From assembly GCA_006384855.1 (NCBI GenBank), contig VCJN01000607.1:124001-188000 (forward strand): a stretch of 64,000 nucleotides of DNA, read 5' to 3'. Within the stretch, counting starts at the first letter, position 1, and the number at the start of each line of letters is the position of its first letter. The position numbers and the translations under genes were made by a program. The notes below the pieces were generated by a model. The model made no database searches, was not told the origin of the DNA, and was given only the letters and a program-made list of their open reading frames with translations. This stretch comes from Tetraselmis striata (Eukaryota > Chlorophyta > Chlorodendrophyceae > Chlorodendrales > Chlorodendraceae). Of the stretch, positions 41,254 to 53,999 are shown in pieces.

Positions 41254-43242
41254 AAAGGCAAATTGAATACTATAATCGAATTACATGAGCTAGCAGCAGA
41301 AGGCGATATCGGAAATACTATAATTGAATACTGTAATCCTACATATAATCACTACCCGCCGTGCTTACGCACGTACTGTACTGAACGACCCACTATTTTT
41401 TCCGCCTGCGTCACTCGTAAAATACATGTAATATTGTAAACAAGCCACCCGGCAGTGTTAATAGTGTGTCAATAATACAGGCATCCCCTATTGTAGCATC
41501 GCGAGCAGGGGTACAGATTACGAACTTGAATTAAGCAGCAGTGGAGATGAACTTGATGATGTACGAGGCGGTACTACGAGGTTGGAGTACCAGTACTCGT
41601 ATGTGTACGACCCACCGCCGCGCGCCGTGACGACCATACTACATTACGTACTGCTACCGCCAAATCAGGGCGCGCCGTATAGCATGTAGTCGCTACTGTG
41701 TGTCCACAGTCGATATATTAGTCATCAGCAGCAGCAGCAGCAGCACACACATTCCGCCTACCACCGGTACTTGTACGGGTACGACATGCACCCGAAATGT
41801 GCTTGCTGTTATTCATCCCCGCCGCAAAGATTTAGGTCTGGCCCCGAGGGCAGCTCCAGGGCAGGTAGGCGGTCGCTAGTTGTGGCGCGGCTTCCGCGGC
41901 GATGCCGTCGCCTCGGAGCGAAGATCCTCAGCTGCCTGGCTGTTGCCCCGCACGGTAGGGGCTGTGCCGTGCGACGTGGCCATCGCGCTCGCACGGGAAG
42001 CTATCGCCGCCGCCGCGCCCCAGCCACAACCAGTCGCGACTAGGCCTGCCTGTCACGCCGACACAAACCGTGTCCTAGAAACGGGTGCTTCGCGAGCGTC
42101 CGATGTGAAACGCGCCGCCACATCCCTGCGCAAGAATCGACAGCGACGGCGAATATGGAAGCTGTTCTTGTGGACAGCGAATACTGAGGCGCGCGGACGA
42201 CTCAATTCTGCAAAACCACACCGCGTCGTGCCAGGCTGGACCTACCACCTACCGTACTTCCGTTTCAAACACTGGCCGCCCCCACCGTCCAGAGCACCGG
42301 ACTCATCGGACAAGATGCACTGTATTGCAAGGAGTATCGAATCTCGATAGATAGACAGTATCGATCCGGATCGGCGGCCTTGGCGCGGCCCCGCGCACAG
42401 CGAGGCAAGCATCGCCGGAGGTGAGATGTGTACTCGTACCAGTACCGTGCATCACAGGGTTGATAAAAAAGGGCAGGGTTGCCGCCGAGCGCGAACATGA
42501 CGCCGCCGGGGGGGGGGGGGGGGGGGAGAGGGTAGTGCCCGTGCGCACCACTGCTTCGCCGGCGTCTTCTAGGGGATCTGGCCTATTCATATCGGCGACG
42601 CCTGCCAGCGCAGGCGCCCTGCCCCCACCACGGGCCTGCCGGCACAGATGGCCGACACTGGTGTTTTCCAGCCAGCGGCGGATATGGTGGTGTATCTCCT
42701 GCGGAACAATGTATTGCCCGCACTCGTAATTCACTCGCGGGGCTAGCTAGGAGGTAATCCTTGCCCATAGCCGCTACTCGGCCGCGCCCGACTCAAGCGG
42801 GGCCGCGCTTTATTTAGCCACTACGGTACTATCTGGACAGGTGTAAAAGGATTATGCCAGATTGCGGCGGTCATCACAGTGTTATCCATCTCCGTCGATC
42901 CGAGTTCAGTACGAGGTACCAGCATTGGGATACAGATACGGGGCGCCAGTATCGGTAAAGGTGGGCGTTTCTTAGTGCCTTTTCGGGTGATTTCCCGATT
43001 GCTTTTTGCAGCTGCCCCATGTAAGGAACAAGTACCGGTAAAGGCGGTATATCCTGCTGTATATTTTACAAATACCTGTACTTTATAAATACCCGTCCCG
43101 TCGCGTATGCTGCGCGAGCTGCCGGCGCCGAGCCGCGTCGGTCGTTTTCTACGGTCCACTACGGGTATCCGTAAAATACGGTGGGATCACCGCGTCGTCA
43201 GCCGGCCGCGCTACTTGTATTGCCTGATGATGCTCTATAGCT
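41254..43242. other. Intergenic region
   Basis: Contains a LINE-A tail (41282-41313), a (CAG)n run near 41725-41745, several tac-cag-tac and gta-cgg-gta motifs that resemble LINE-B targets, and a G19 tract (42508-42526). A minus-strand frame at 42734 begins MNYECGQYIVPQEIHHHIRR, possibly an old coding scrap. No gene is recognised. Confidence 0.45.
41282..41313 (-). mobile_element. LINE-A 3'-end fragment (32 bp)
   Basis: catgagctagcagcagaagg with gatatcgga is the reverse complement of the LINE-A terminus. Flanks aatactataatcgaat (41266-41281) and aatactataattgaat (41314-41329) are a 16-bp target duplication with one mismatch. Confidence 0.75.
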
Positions 43243-44389
43243 ACAGGTACTGCTATAGCGACGGGCGCGGCAGGCTACACGACAGCGGGCCGGCGCGGCG
43301 GGGCGTAGCGCCGGCGGCGACTTGGACAGTCGTCGACGCGCTTTCAGTCGCTAGCGTCGCCGAGGGCGCCGCGTGGGCGCCGAGGATTGACGCCGCAGCC
43401 AGGTCGCTCCAACCCGCCCGCGTCAGGCACCACCCGGCCGACGTGGTGGCTTTCACTGAGGTCGCCGCCGCGTGGCTAGCCGAGGCGCGCGCCGTGCTGG
43501 CCGAGCGGCACCGCCGTCGGGGGGCGTACCGCGCCGGTGGAGCGGGACAATCGTCAGTGCTGCCATCGCCCGCATTGCCGTCCGTCGCCGCGTTCCGGGG
43601 CGTCGCAGCGCCCCCGGTTGTTGCTCCCGCGCCGGTAGAGGTGCGTGGGTGCACCGGCCGGCCACCCCGGTAGCTAGGCCTCACGGGCTCGGAATCCGCC
43701 CCCTCCCCCCGCTCGCCCATCTCCAGCCGGTAACGGGGTGGGGTGGGGTGCGGTGGACCACCTCTCCGACGTGGCTATGGTGCACATGCCGGTGAAGATG
43801 TCCATGGAGACGGCGGTGCCTATTGACTTTCAAGAAGCGTGGGCGGAGGCACAACGCCGCGTGAATGAGCGAGTGGTGGCGCGCGGCGGTGGAGGCCGAT
43901 ATGACCCCGTGGTGTTGGATAGGGCGTTGAAGTGGAAGTACCTGCTGCCGCAATTGCTGCTTAGGACCCCGAGCCGAGGCGGGCGGCGGCGGCAACAAGC
44001 CTTGGCGTGGCGCTTCCGCGCTTTCGCGGAGAGGCGCGTGACCGAACTCGTGCGCTCATGGGACGACGCGTGCACTGAGGCGTTCTACGCCGGGCATGCC
44101 CGCCAGCGTCGAACGGACACCGATCTCTTTGCGGCGCTGCTCGTGGGCACCACGGACACCGTTGTGGCGCTGGTGGAGGACGGAGAGCTCTCCCAAGCGG
44201 CGGGCCGACTATCTTCTAAGGGTATGGGCGACCTATCCCGCCGATCCTGCTATCCTCGCCCAGCTGCGCGACAAGCACCCGTCCCGTAGCCACCCGATCC
44301 CAGACGCCGCGTATGACATTCCGGTCGACGAGGCCGCCCTGACGGTGGACATGCGCGTGCCGTACCAGCAACTCAAGCAACACGTGGCG

Positions 44390-45217
44390 GCGGGGCCCTC
44401 AGGCATGCGCAACGAGTATCTCCGCTGCTTGGTGGGCGAATACGCCCCGGCGTCCGGGCCTACAGCGGTCCGCGCCATGTCGGAGGTTGCCTCCATGTAC
44501 CTCCAAGGCCGCTTGCCTCCAACCGGCTCTTCGCCTCTGCTAGGCTCGTGGCACCTGTCAAGAAGCTAGGCGAGGGAAGGGCCCCGGACGTGTGGCATGT
44601 GGCAGTCGGGGAGGCGGAGCGGCGCGCAGCGGAGCGGGCAGTAGTGGTGGACGACATGAAGGAGGCATACATGTCGGTGCTTGCTCCATCCCAGCTCGGC
44701 GTTGGCATTCCCGCGGGCGACTCCATGCTCATCCACGGCGTCCGGCTCATCACCGAGAAGCTTGCCCCACGTGTTGTCATCGTCCACACCGACCTTCGCA
44801 ACGCGTACACAGCCATGGCGCCGCACCATCATCCAACGCCACATCGATTGCTCTCCACTACACCCTGTCATCCTTGCGCTCCTATCCTCCCTCTCCACGG
44901 ATTCCTATCTGGTCGTGGACGACCCGTCCGCCCCTTTGCGGTCGGAGGACGGCGTGCAACAGGGCGCACCTTTGGACACGACTTCCTTCTGCGTCGCGAT
45001 TCACCCCGAGGTGCAACAGTGCGATAGCACGTTGGAGGTCAATGACGGGGCGGCGCGCTTCAACGCCGACGATGGATTTTTGGTGGGCCTTCCGGAGCAC
45101 GTATGGCCGGCTCTTCACGCCTTCCGCACGTCCATCAAGGCGTCCGTGGGGCTTGAGGTGCGCTTCGACAAGCAAGATGTAGGCGTACATCGCAGACATG
45201 GAAGCTGCGCGGCGTGA
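44390..45217 (+). pseudogene. LINE-B reverse transcriptase region (frame-disrupted)
   Basis: The three RT palm motifs are present but in different frames: motif A near 44780 (frame beginning 44548), motifs B and C near 44950 and 45060 (frame ending 45217). The frame change falls between about 44800 and 44850. The catalytic pair is ADD rather than the usual YADD. No retained activity is expected. Confidence 0.75.
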
Positions 45218-47230
45218 GGCTCCGGCCGACATCGAATGGCCCGAGCTAGATGGCCATCACGGCATCGCGGTCCTCAACGTGCCGCTCGGATCGCCAAAGT
45301 ATGTGCATGCGTACATGTGCGGCAAGGCGGAGGAGCTACGAGAGGAGGTGGACGCTAGCATGAGCAAGCTTCTATCTGCCAAGCCCAGCCGTCGGTACAC
45401 CTACGCCTTGCATCACCACGCATGGGCCATGCTCAAGCATTGCATGCAACACAAGGCAAGGTATTGGCTCCGCAATTGTCTTCCGTCCGAGGTGGAGGCC
45501 TTTGCGGAGGCGGTGGATGCCACCGTCCTCGCGGCGGTCGAACGGGTGCTAGGGGTCTCTTTTTATCCCTCCACGTACGGCACCGACACCAATCCGGTGG
45601 TCCCCGATTTCCTGGCGGAGCTTTTGCACGACCCCGACCCCATGGCAGCGGAGGTGGCTACCTTGAGCGAGGATGCACTGGCCAGGGCGCGCAGCAGGCT
45701 TCACCTCCCCACTCGGTTGAAGGGAGTTGGCATCCGCCGCATGGCTAACGTTCGTGATGCCGCCTTCATCGGCTGCATGAATGCCATCCTCCCAAATAGG
45801 ATCCTGACTAGGAACTCCGGCACCGACACCCCCACCCCTGGTTTCTTTGACCCACAGCTCGGGTCCGTATTTGGCCGAGGCAGCTTCAACGCAACTTCTT
45901 CCGCCCGCCAGTATGACCACTTCCTCAACGATGCTCATGGGTCGAACAGCTACGCCGCGGATGCGAGATGCGCGAGGCGTGGAGCCGGCTCCAAGCGGCT
46001 ACTGCTGGCCATCTCGGCGACGCAAATGCGCGCGTGATGGAGCGGGAAGCGGAGGCTGCGTCGGGCTCGCAAAAGGAGCTTACGGCATTTCTAGACCAGG
46101 CCAACAACTCTCGGCTTCGAAATGAGGTGTGCGCTGTGACTCCCTGCCACATGTAGGGAACGGATCTTGTTCAACCAGCTCGACGCGGCGTCAGGCATGT
46201 GGACAGTGGCCATCCCCACCGCGCGGATAGTCATGACTCCGCATGAGCTGCGGGAGGTCGCTGCCGGGTACTTCTTTCTGCCCAGCCCGTGCTTGGCCCC
46301 GGTGGTTGGGAGCCAGATCATTCTGCCCTCGACGGAGCACAACCCCGTCAATGTTGACCTATACGGCGACGCGCTCATGAACCTCCCGGCGCCTGGAGAC
46401 GCTCACTGGCGTGTACATCACGACGCTATCGCAGATGCCTTCCTCGATCACTGTGTTCACGACCTAGGTATCGCTATATATACGGCGGGAGGTGGATGAC
46501 TTGTTCCAGCAGGCAGTGCCTCTCGGCAACACCGTACCCATGGATGAACTCAAGGACCTCGTGCCGGACGCAGAGCTCTCCCTTCCGGCGTTCAACGTCG
46601 TGACCGGGAGCTATGATCCCCGGAGCTTGAAGTCCACACTGTTGGAGTTGACTATGCGGTACGGGGTCAAGTACACTGCAGTGCCCCGGACCACGGCTGT
46701 GGATCGGTTTGAGCGCTCCCTGTTGGGCGACATACAAAGGGGTTGGCTGCGCGGGATGCGGCGTGGCACAACACGGAGCCCGGACAGAAGGGTCCGCTTC
46801 GAGAAATCTTGGAAATGTCGGAGATTGATAGGGAATTGATATAACCGTGGCCAATGTTATTTCCCAGGCGAACAGGGAAGGGTATCGTATTCCGTTTACA
46901 ATGTCGGAGTACACGGGCATGGTCTTCGGCACAGTGGGTGAGGTGAGCAAGGGGGTGCGCCGCACAGTGCGTGGTATCGCATGCTTGGCTGCGTATCGGG
47001 GTGCCCTCTCATCGCGGGGCAGTCGGTGCATCACCCGGGCTCACAAGGAGGCCTTGCTCGCAAGAGATTTCCTCGGGGTCCTGAGCTTGGTGGCCGCTCG
47101 AGAGCGCGCTCGCTGCCTCATCAGACGGCGCAGATTCGTCTGCCATCCCGTTGTTGATAGGACGTTGCTGCACATCACGTCCGAGGATCGCCCACACACA
47201 CATGTGCACGCGTGGCCCGGACTCTGAACC
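45198..47230 (+). pseudogene. LINE-B C-terminal region with REL nuclease (frame-disrupted)
   Basis: Aligns throughout with the intact frame of 55652-57232 (for example GFFDPQLGSVFGRGSFNATS, TPHELREVAAGYFFLPSPCL). Compared with that copy it carries small indels near 45960, 46140, 46480 and 46800, and has lost the Phe-Lys of the LLEFKT nuclease motif. Confidence 0.75.
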
Positions 47231-47384
47231 GTGTGCGCATCACTCATCCATCCCGCCTCATGCGGGATGCGGGCCGCTTTTCGGCGGCTTGCTGTGTTGA
47301 TTCTCTAATTCTGGGGAACTGCCCTTTTTGTAATTCACACAGGTACTGCTGCGCTATAGTAGTCGTGGTCACTACACCGAGATG

Positions 47385-47800
47385 ATTCTACACCCCTCCA
47401 CATAAGTCTCAGGCCACTTTCTCGCCGAATCCGAGCTTACGAATAGTAGGGCAGCTGAATCTAGGGTGATTTCATGACCTGAAATCCTGAAATGTTGCAG
47501 AGTTATGCTCAGCCTTTATCACCATAGGGTGTAGGCAAGCCTTTTGGCCCTAACAAGTGTCCAACACGAGTGGCACTTGCGCCACACGGAGCGTTTCCAT
47601 TCCCGCCACAACAACGGAGGTTGGCGCCCCGCACGTCCCGCCGCTTATGCATAGACCATTGCATGGTGGGATGGCCATGGGTGGGCGAGGAAACATGTCA
47701 GAAAAGAGGCCATGGCATTTTTTGGAATTGTGGTTGGGGTGGGGCCATGTGCACGATGTGGCGTGGTACCATCGCCACAGTGTTGCCTTGCTGTGGTGCA
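47385..47800. repeat. Dispersed repeat R3, copy 2
   Basis: Collinear with 16810-17215: ctccacataagtc, tcgccgaat, agtagggca, gacctgaaa, atcaccatagggt, tagaccattg, gtgggatggcc, gaggaaaca. It begins about 40 bases after the LINE-B duplication, so LINE-B may have inserted at the edge of an R3 copy. Confidence 0.6.
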
Positions 47801-49599
47801 GCTCTCAAACTCGCGGTATAATCGCTCAGTGTGTTGCAAGGGAGCGTCACAAAACTTTCATATAAATACCACTAAACACTACGCGAGCATGGCTACAATT
47901 TTCGCAGTTGTAACATGGTCGTCCGGGGTCATTTATTCATTACATGCATTGTTTTTTTTTAGAAATAATAGGTCGGAATCTGATTTCTGTGTCGGCGTGA
48001 TGTGCTTGACAAGTTGGCGTAAAACTTTATGCCAAGTGGATCGCAAAAACCCGATACATGGTGGCGGGACAATATGTTGTGTGTACTCGTGCACGGACCA
48101 CTCATACTTGGCCCATGCTCTACTTGAGCGATGCCCACGGCCGCCATGCCGGATCCCCCCTTTCACAAGCATAGACGCATTAAGGTGCACGCCATCGCCA
48201 TAGTCCCACTGGGCTCACCATGGCGCGTTGTGAGCATGTCGCCATGCACTGCTACAGAAAAGCTTTGGCCTACGGCAAGGAGGCCGCGAGAACCCTCTCC
48301 CGCATGCGTGTGCAACGATCACAACCGCATTATGTCCATGATTTTGCCCACAAACCATCGTCATCGACACGTAGGGCTTGTGGGCTTGTTCCAAGTCGTG
48401 AATGACATAATTTCAGTGCTCTGCGTGTATATGGTGGATGGTGGTCATACCAAGGGTGATGTGGTATGAGTACGGGGGCAGTGGCGTCCCATGCCCATTT
48501 ATGCACACGAGTTGCGCAGTTTGTGATTTTGAAGCGCTAGCCCCAGAAGCCATGCTTTTGCATGAATGAAAGTGTTGACGGCAACGGCTACTATCGCGTG
48601 GCAATTTGGGGTGTATCGCGCTATCGCGGCATTCCCCCCCCAGCCGTACGTACGACCCGCATAAGTAACATGCATGCACGCGCGCACGGTCTCAGTGTAA
48701 CCGCACATGGGCATGGGGATTAAATTTGCAAACCCTATATATACACCGGAGGGGTGTACAATAAACTACCCGGGTATCTATGTGGGTTTCTCCCTTTACG
48801 CGTGCCGATGCACTTTGAAGAACGCTTGTTTTTGAGAACGTGCCACGCCCTTTCTGGATCAAACTAAGACGAAATTATCGTGAGCGCGAATAGACTTGCA
48901 ATGCCGACACCCCGAGCTCTACATCAAACACTCCACGCTTCGAAGGAATGTGCGCCTCCTCGGAAGTCCGCCCACTTGCAGTAATGTTTGGTGATTTGAT
49001 TTAAGCATGTTTATGGGGTTTCCCAACAATTTAACAGGCCCGCTAGTGCGACCCGTACGGCATGTTGATGGTTTAAACCCGTTAAGTTGCCGGTACCATC
49101 GGGTTTCAATATTGGCTGCCCCATTGCCCGCGAGCCCTGCGCTCCCGGCCGGGGTGCTACTTAGGAGAGCCCGCAACAACTCGCCTGCCATCTTTCAGCT
49201 CGCTGCCTTCGGCAGCGGCTTCACGTACTTGTGCGCGAGAGGGTCGCAGAGGCTGCTCATGTCCGCACCGAGGTTCATTTTTCTAGTAGTGAGTCATCGT
49301 GCCACGCACATGCGTTACATCGATCATCGGCAGCGATAGACAACCCCTCGGTAGTAATGTGGGTTTCCCTACTCGTGCGCCCGAAGTCGTTTCCGTTTTT
49401 ATCATGGCTTTGCAACTGGGACGTTTTCGGGTGGTGATGCGCACGGGAAGGAATTGGAGCTGCTGGGGGGGGGGGGGGGGGGGGGGGGGGTTAAACCACA
49501 ACATCCGAAGCCGAGTCGCAGCAGTACGAGCCTTCGTGGGCTCCCGCGCAAGGGAGCACCCTCTGGCAGTAGTCAACTCTTGAGGTTAGGTGAGGTGGA

Positions 49600-50020
49600 C
49601 GCACTCGGTACCATGGCCGGTGCTCGTCACTGTTATCAAGGACGACAACTACGCCTACCGCAACATATAGGCGCGGGCTGAGGAGGTCGTCCGTGTCGTC
49701 GAGACGGCCGCTTGCCGTCATGCAAGACGCTTCAACCGAGTCCACGTGTCCTCGCAGCAAGGCGTCGTTGCATCGACGGTCGTCACACGTTGTGGTTTTT
49801 CGAAACTACCCGCGTAGTTATTGGACCGTTACGGGGATGGCGCCGCTCATGCGCCTGCGTTTTGAGAGAGCTCATTGCCCTCGCCCTAACCGTGCCGCAG
49901 CAACGTTTGCGGTGGTCGCAGTGGGAGGCCTCTGAGCGGCTCGGTTCGGCGCGTCTTCGACGCTTTCTACCGCAACGTCGTCGTCACATGGACCTACCCC
50001 TTCTTAATTAAATTAGTCTT
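49600..50020 (+). pseudogene. Decayed coding remnant, unrecognised
   Basis: One plus-strand frame reads protein-like segments (VLVTVIKDDNYAYRNI; ARAEEVVRVVETAACRHARR; SVRRVFDAFYRNVVVTWTYP) separated by several in-frame stops. No family is recognised. It may be part of an old transposon. Confidence 0.25.
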
Positions 50021-50752
50021 AATTAAATAGACGATAACCTGCAGCATGCTGCCCGCCGGGGAAGCTTTTCCACCTCGCGTGCTCGAATTCTCGTGGTAAC
50101 CGTAACTACCCATGCTTGTCCGGCTCCGGGTTTGGAACCTCGGCGGCCGTCGCTGATGCAACAGCGGCGGCCGTCTCGTCATTACCTTCGTCAAGACAAC
50201 ATTGGCATCGCTACGGGCCGGCATATGTTTTCAGAGCCTCTACGACGGTCAATCAATTCTCGACGTCACGACATTCCACCTTTGACGACACGAGCTCCCC
50301 GCCGGGGGGCAGCTCCGCCACTTATTGCGACCTATGCGTCATCGTAGGTGAGATAGCTACGTTGGCGCTCCGCTGCCCCGGCCGCGCTAGCAAAGGAAAT
50401 GCAATTTGTGAAATCGACGGACAGGAGTCGATTCAACTCTTATCTGCGGTCGAAAGTGATTTGGTATGATCGTTGTTTATGATTAATGAGGTTGTTGGCT
50501 GCACTACCCCGCAGGTACACCCTGTATCACCAGTGCAAGATAGGGGAGGGGACATCATTCGTGGCTACCTTTGTATCGTACACCAGGACCCAAGGATGGA
50601 GCTCAACTTCTGAAAAAAGGCACCCCCCCCCCCGCCTGACTCCAATCTGCTTACATAGTGTCGCCCTGCTGAGTTCTATCTAGTATACACACACATGCAG
50701 GTTGTGCATAAGAAGCCCGAGACATGCATGTGGTGTTCAGGCATAATAATAC

Positions 50753-51274
50753 ATGGGACGAGCAGTGATGCCAATTTATGAATACGGCAAGCATGCCGTA
50801 GTGCGAGACAGGCGTGCCAAGGTGGAGCAGGATGACAACCACATGTATGTTGGGGGAGTTCGGTACTTCCTGGAGGTGACCCCCACCAGCCCTTCGCTGC
50901 CGGACCTCCCCCTTGCTGTGTGCCGACGGCACGCAGTTGAGCGCATGGCAATAGGGCCCCCTCTCGGCCGTGGTGCGTGGCAAAGCAAAGTGCCCCTTCG
51001 GCCAAACATTCGCAGGGGCATCACGCCTTTCCTTGTCGCGCTGAAGCACATCGGGGAGAAACTGTGCTGCTTATATGCTGATCCGGACATAGTGACATGC
51101 CAACACTTATCGTCCAAGTTTGGCATGTCCTCACAGAATGTGGGGCAGTATGTGTGGTGCACATATAACACAATGATCCTGCACTACTATCTGATGTCCG
51201 CAGTCTGCGCCCCCCTTGGGAGAATAGACTGCGGACAGATGAGGCATGGTCGGGCCATCAACCAAAGCGCTTAA
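50753..51274 (+). other. Unrecognised ORF (173 codons)
   Basis: An open frame starting MGRAVMPIYEYGKHAVVRDR. Composition is moderately protein-like (ITPFLVALKHIGEKLCCLYA), but the minus strand is also open for more than 130 codons. No motif or signal was recognised. Confidence 0.2.
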
Positions 51275-51379
51275 AGGTTGAGATGAGGCATAGTTGCACG
51301 TAGCCAGTAAAGTAGCGAGTAGCAGCACGCAGAAGTGCTGAAATTTTAGCATTGTGTAACAGTCTGGCAAGCCTTACCC

Positions 51380-52200
51380 CTATGACTGTCCCAACTGTGC
51401 CACCTCCCTTTGCAGTCCGTCGTACCCAGCAGACTGCCACAAGGACTGTTTTAAAACCTCCGTCGATTCAGATTGCCAAGGGCTAGGTATATTTGGGCGG
51501 TGGTTGCGCAGGGCATCAGATGCCTCATGGAGCATCTCCTCAGCTGGTCTCACTGCAAAATTTCGTGACTCGACCAAGATAGAACAAGATCTTGGCTGCC
51601 GGTATCTATCTGCCCATTGCATGATAAGAGTCAGTACGGAGGCCGCTGGCCCGGTGGCCTCGATCGTCCACGCCTCATGGGATGTTGGGGTACGGCAGGA
51701 AGGCTGCCATGAGTGTTGCAGTTGCACTTGCTGGGTGCGGATAATCGGGGACGATGCCACCCGCCACGTCGGTTTGCCAATTCTTGGCAGTCTCTCTCAA
51801 TCTGCGCACATTGATCGCCGTGTCATAGGGGTGGTTCAAAATGAACCACATGTACATGAAGTAGCGGGAACGTATGGCCGTAGCCGAGAGCGCCATTGCC
51901 GTTAACAACTTGAACTGGTCGACGATGGCTTCCCGCAGCTTTGGTTTCCATAGTGTGTCCTTCTCGATGCACACTTCCAGGTTGCGGTCGTACAACTGAT
52001 GATCCCGCGCCGCAGCGAGCCATGTCCCGTCGACTTCGCTATTCAACATGTCTCCATCAAAAACCCTGGTGTCGTCCGGCGCGTCGAAGATGAAGAACTT
52101 CCAGCTCCCGAGAGCCTATGCCCCAATAACGGTGTGGATGCCCGGCCAAGTTTGTTCCTTGTTGAGAGAGGTATACAAGTTGGTAGGTGTCGCTCCTGCG
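51380..52200 (-). pseudogene. Decayed unrecognised gene, two main frames
   Basis: Minus-strand segments look genuinely coding: WKFFIFDAPDDTRVFDGDML (about 52110), then from the Met at 52049 VDGTWLAAARDHQLYDRNLE ... RSRYFMYMWFILNHPYDTAI, and in another frame (ending 51380) AEEMLHEASDALRNHRPNIP and TEVLKQSLWQSAGYDGLQRE. A TAG interrupts the first segment and a frame change occurs near 51690. No family is recognised; the length and neighbours suggest a transposon-encoded or retired host gene. Confidence 0.4.
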
Positions 52201-53999
52201 GGTTGTAACCCACCCCGGCTCGAGATGGATGCACCCCCTCACGACCAATTGCCGCCGGTCGAGGTAACGGCTGAACTTCCTGTCTTACGCTGTCGTGGGA
52301 CGCTGTCGTACGATACGGGCAGTTGGTTTGTCATACTGAACGAGGCGAGGAGCCGTGGATGGTGGATGGGTAACGCTGGGTGAAGCCGGCGGCGGGTGGG
52401 TGCTGGTGGAGCAGTTGGATTTGGGTTCGGTACTGGTAGCTGGGAAAAGCCGACAATTTTGCTGCACTGTGTGCCAACCGGCCTCTTGCGGCATTACAAG
52501 CCGTTTGGCAGCCCCGTCGTATAGGATGGTCAGTCGCTTGCCTCATTACTGTTTGGGCTTGTGCAACCGCGTACCGTCGAATTACAAGCTCATTACGGGA
52601 CCCTTCCCCATTAAGGGGTAGTTACGAGGGGTAAGTACGACCCTGGAGCACATCTGTGTCAAATGAGGACGCATGTGTCCTCATTTACACGCTAAATACA
52701 GTCGCCGTACGGGATATGGCTAAGGGCTGAACACAATCACGCGGATATTACGCTATGGATACGCAACAAGCCGGGTACTCGCACTACAGTACTGCTACGA
52801 TCTAGCTGCGCTATATAATATACAGTTATGGTCATATTGAGAATTATAGAGGTTTAAATTGCACGGGGCTAAGTACGACGGGTGTTACCCGACGTTACAA
52901 TTCCGCCATACGCGGCTAGTACGCTACTGCCGTGTGCCCACGTCCATCCCTCACCCCGATATGACGCCCCGCGACGCGGCGGTGTCTCCACCTTCTGCCT
53001 TTGCGCCAGCTTCCAGCTAGCGCAACCCACCCTTCCCAACCCCTTCATGCGTGCTTTGGGGCCTGAGCCCCAGTGCCAAATGTTGTAAGAGAGCTGACAC
53101 TTTTTTGGCAAAACTGCGAGCCCTTTGCTTTGCTAATGTACAGTATATTTTCAATATATGTACTATATAGTAATATGTTATAATATGAAAATATATATCT
53201 CATTATAACATATCATATTATATTTTGATAATATGTTGATATATATAATATATATTTACATATGCATGAAGATTATAATATATTGCATTTATGTAACAGA
53301 ATGATATGATATGTATGATATTAAGACGACTCGCGCGGATGAGCCCGAGTCGTCCAGGCGCGGCGCCGGACTTGGTTATTTTAGAAAGCGGCTACGCCTA
53401 CTTGACGCACACTCGCCAGACAGTACCGTAGCTGCTCGTCCCCCAACACCCTCCATCATTGTTTTCAAGTGTCCGATGAGGGTGTCGTCTCGCTGTATTT
53501 TACCTCGTTTGTACCCGACGCGACACGTGCCCAGATCTTGAACCCATTACCATAGCCCCCAACCCCCCCCCCCCCCCCCCCCCCCACCGACCCACGGAAT
53601 CTGACATGGGCACTGGCGTTCAGAACGCCTCCGTCGACGGTGCATGCCATATTCCCACGAGCCGGGGGCTGGAGTTTACCCTGAAAGGTACAGTGAGTCG
53701 GCGGATGGGTGACTTGACTGCGTAGAGGATTAGGATTTCATAGGCGTTGACCGCCCCGTGCTGCGTTACTTTTTGATGTTGCTCCTGCAGTTGAGGACAA
53801 GGCAGTGATGTCAACTGTCTTTGACGAATGCTGGCCGCGCGACACTCAGAATCCTTAGGTTAGCTTGAGGTCTGCGAATTCACGCCGCACCGGGAAGCCG
53901 CAGGTGAGTCAAGTTTCTTTTTCGCACTTGTTTGATTACACAACCACCGCCGTGACAAGCGATCGACTCGCATACTGACTTTCGCAGTTGCAGTGTCAG

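Larger units (their letters stand above)
43255..47338 (+). mobile_element. LINE-B: REL-type non-LTR retrotransposon, long decayed copy
   Basis: A 4.08-kb copy bounded by acaggtactgct at 43243-43254 and 47339-47350. Coding is spread over several frames with at least four frame changes between 43700 and 47230. Recognisable parts: an N-terminal region, an RT N-terminal segment (AAGPSGMRNEYLRCL, about 44390), motif A (VIVHTDLRNAYTAM, about 44780), motif B (EDGVQQGAPLDTTSF, about 44950), motif C (RFNADDGFLVG, about 45060), then the C-terminal half shared with 55639-57287. The 3' end carries TGTAA. It is inactive in this state. The left boundary rests on the 12-bp repeat, so the copy may be full length or slightly 5'-truncated. 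Confidence 0.8.

Noticed and set aside
41715-41750. CAG repeat as part of a polyglutamine gene
   Set aside because: No surrounding reading frame or splice signals; it is a short intergenic microsatellite.
43107-43254. Start of the LINE-B ORF at the Met at 43107
   Set aside because: This Met lies left of the 12-bp target repeat at 43243-43254, so the first 49 codons would be host flank.
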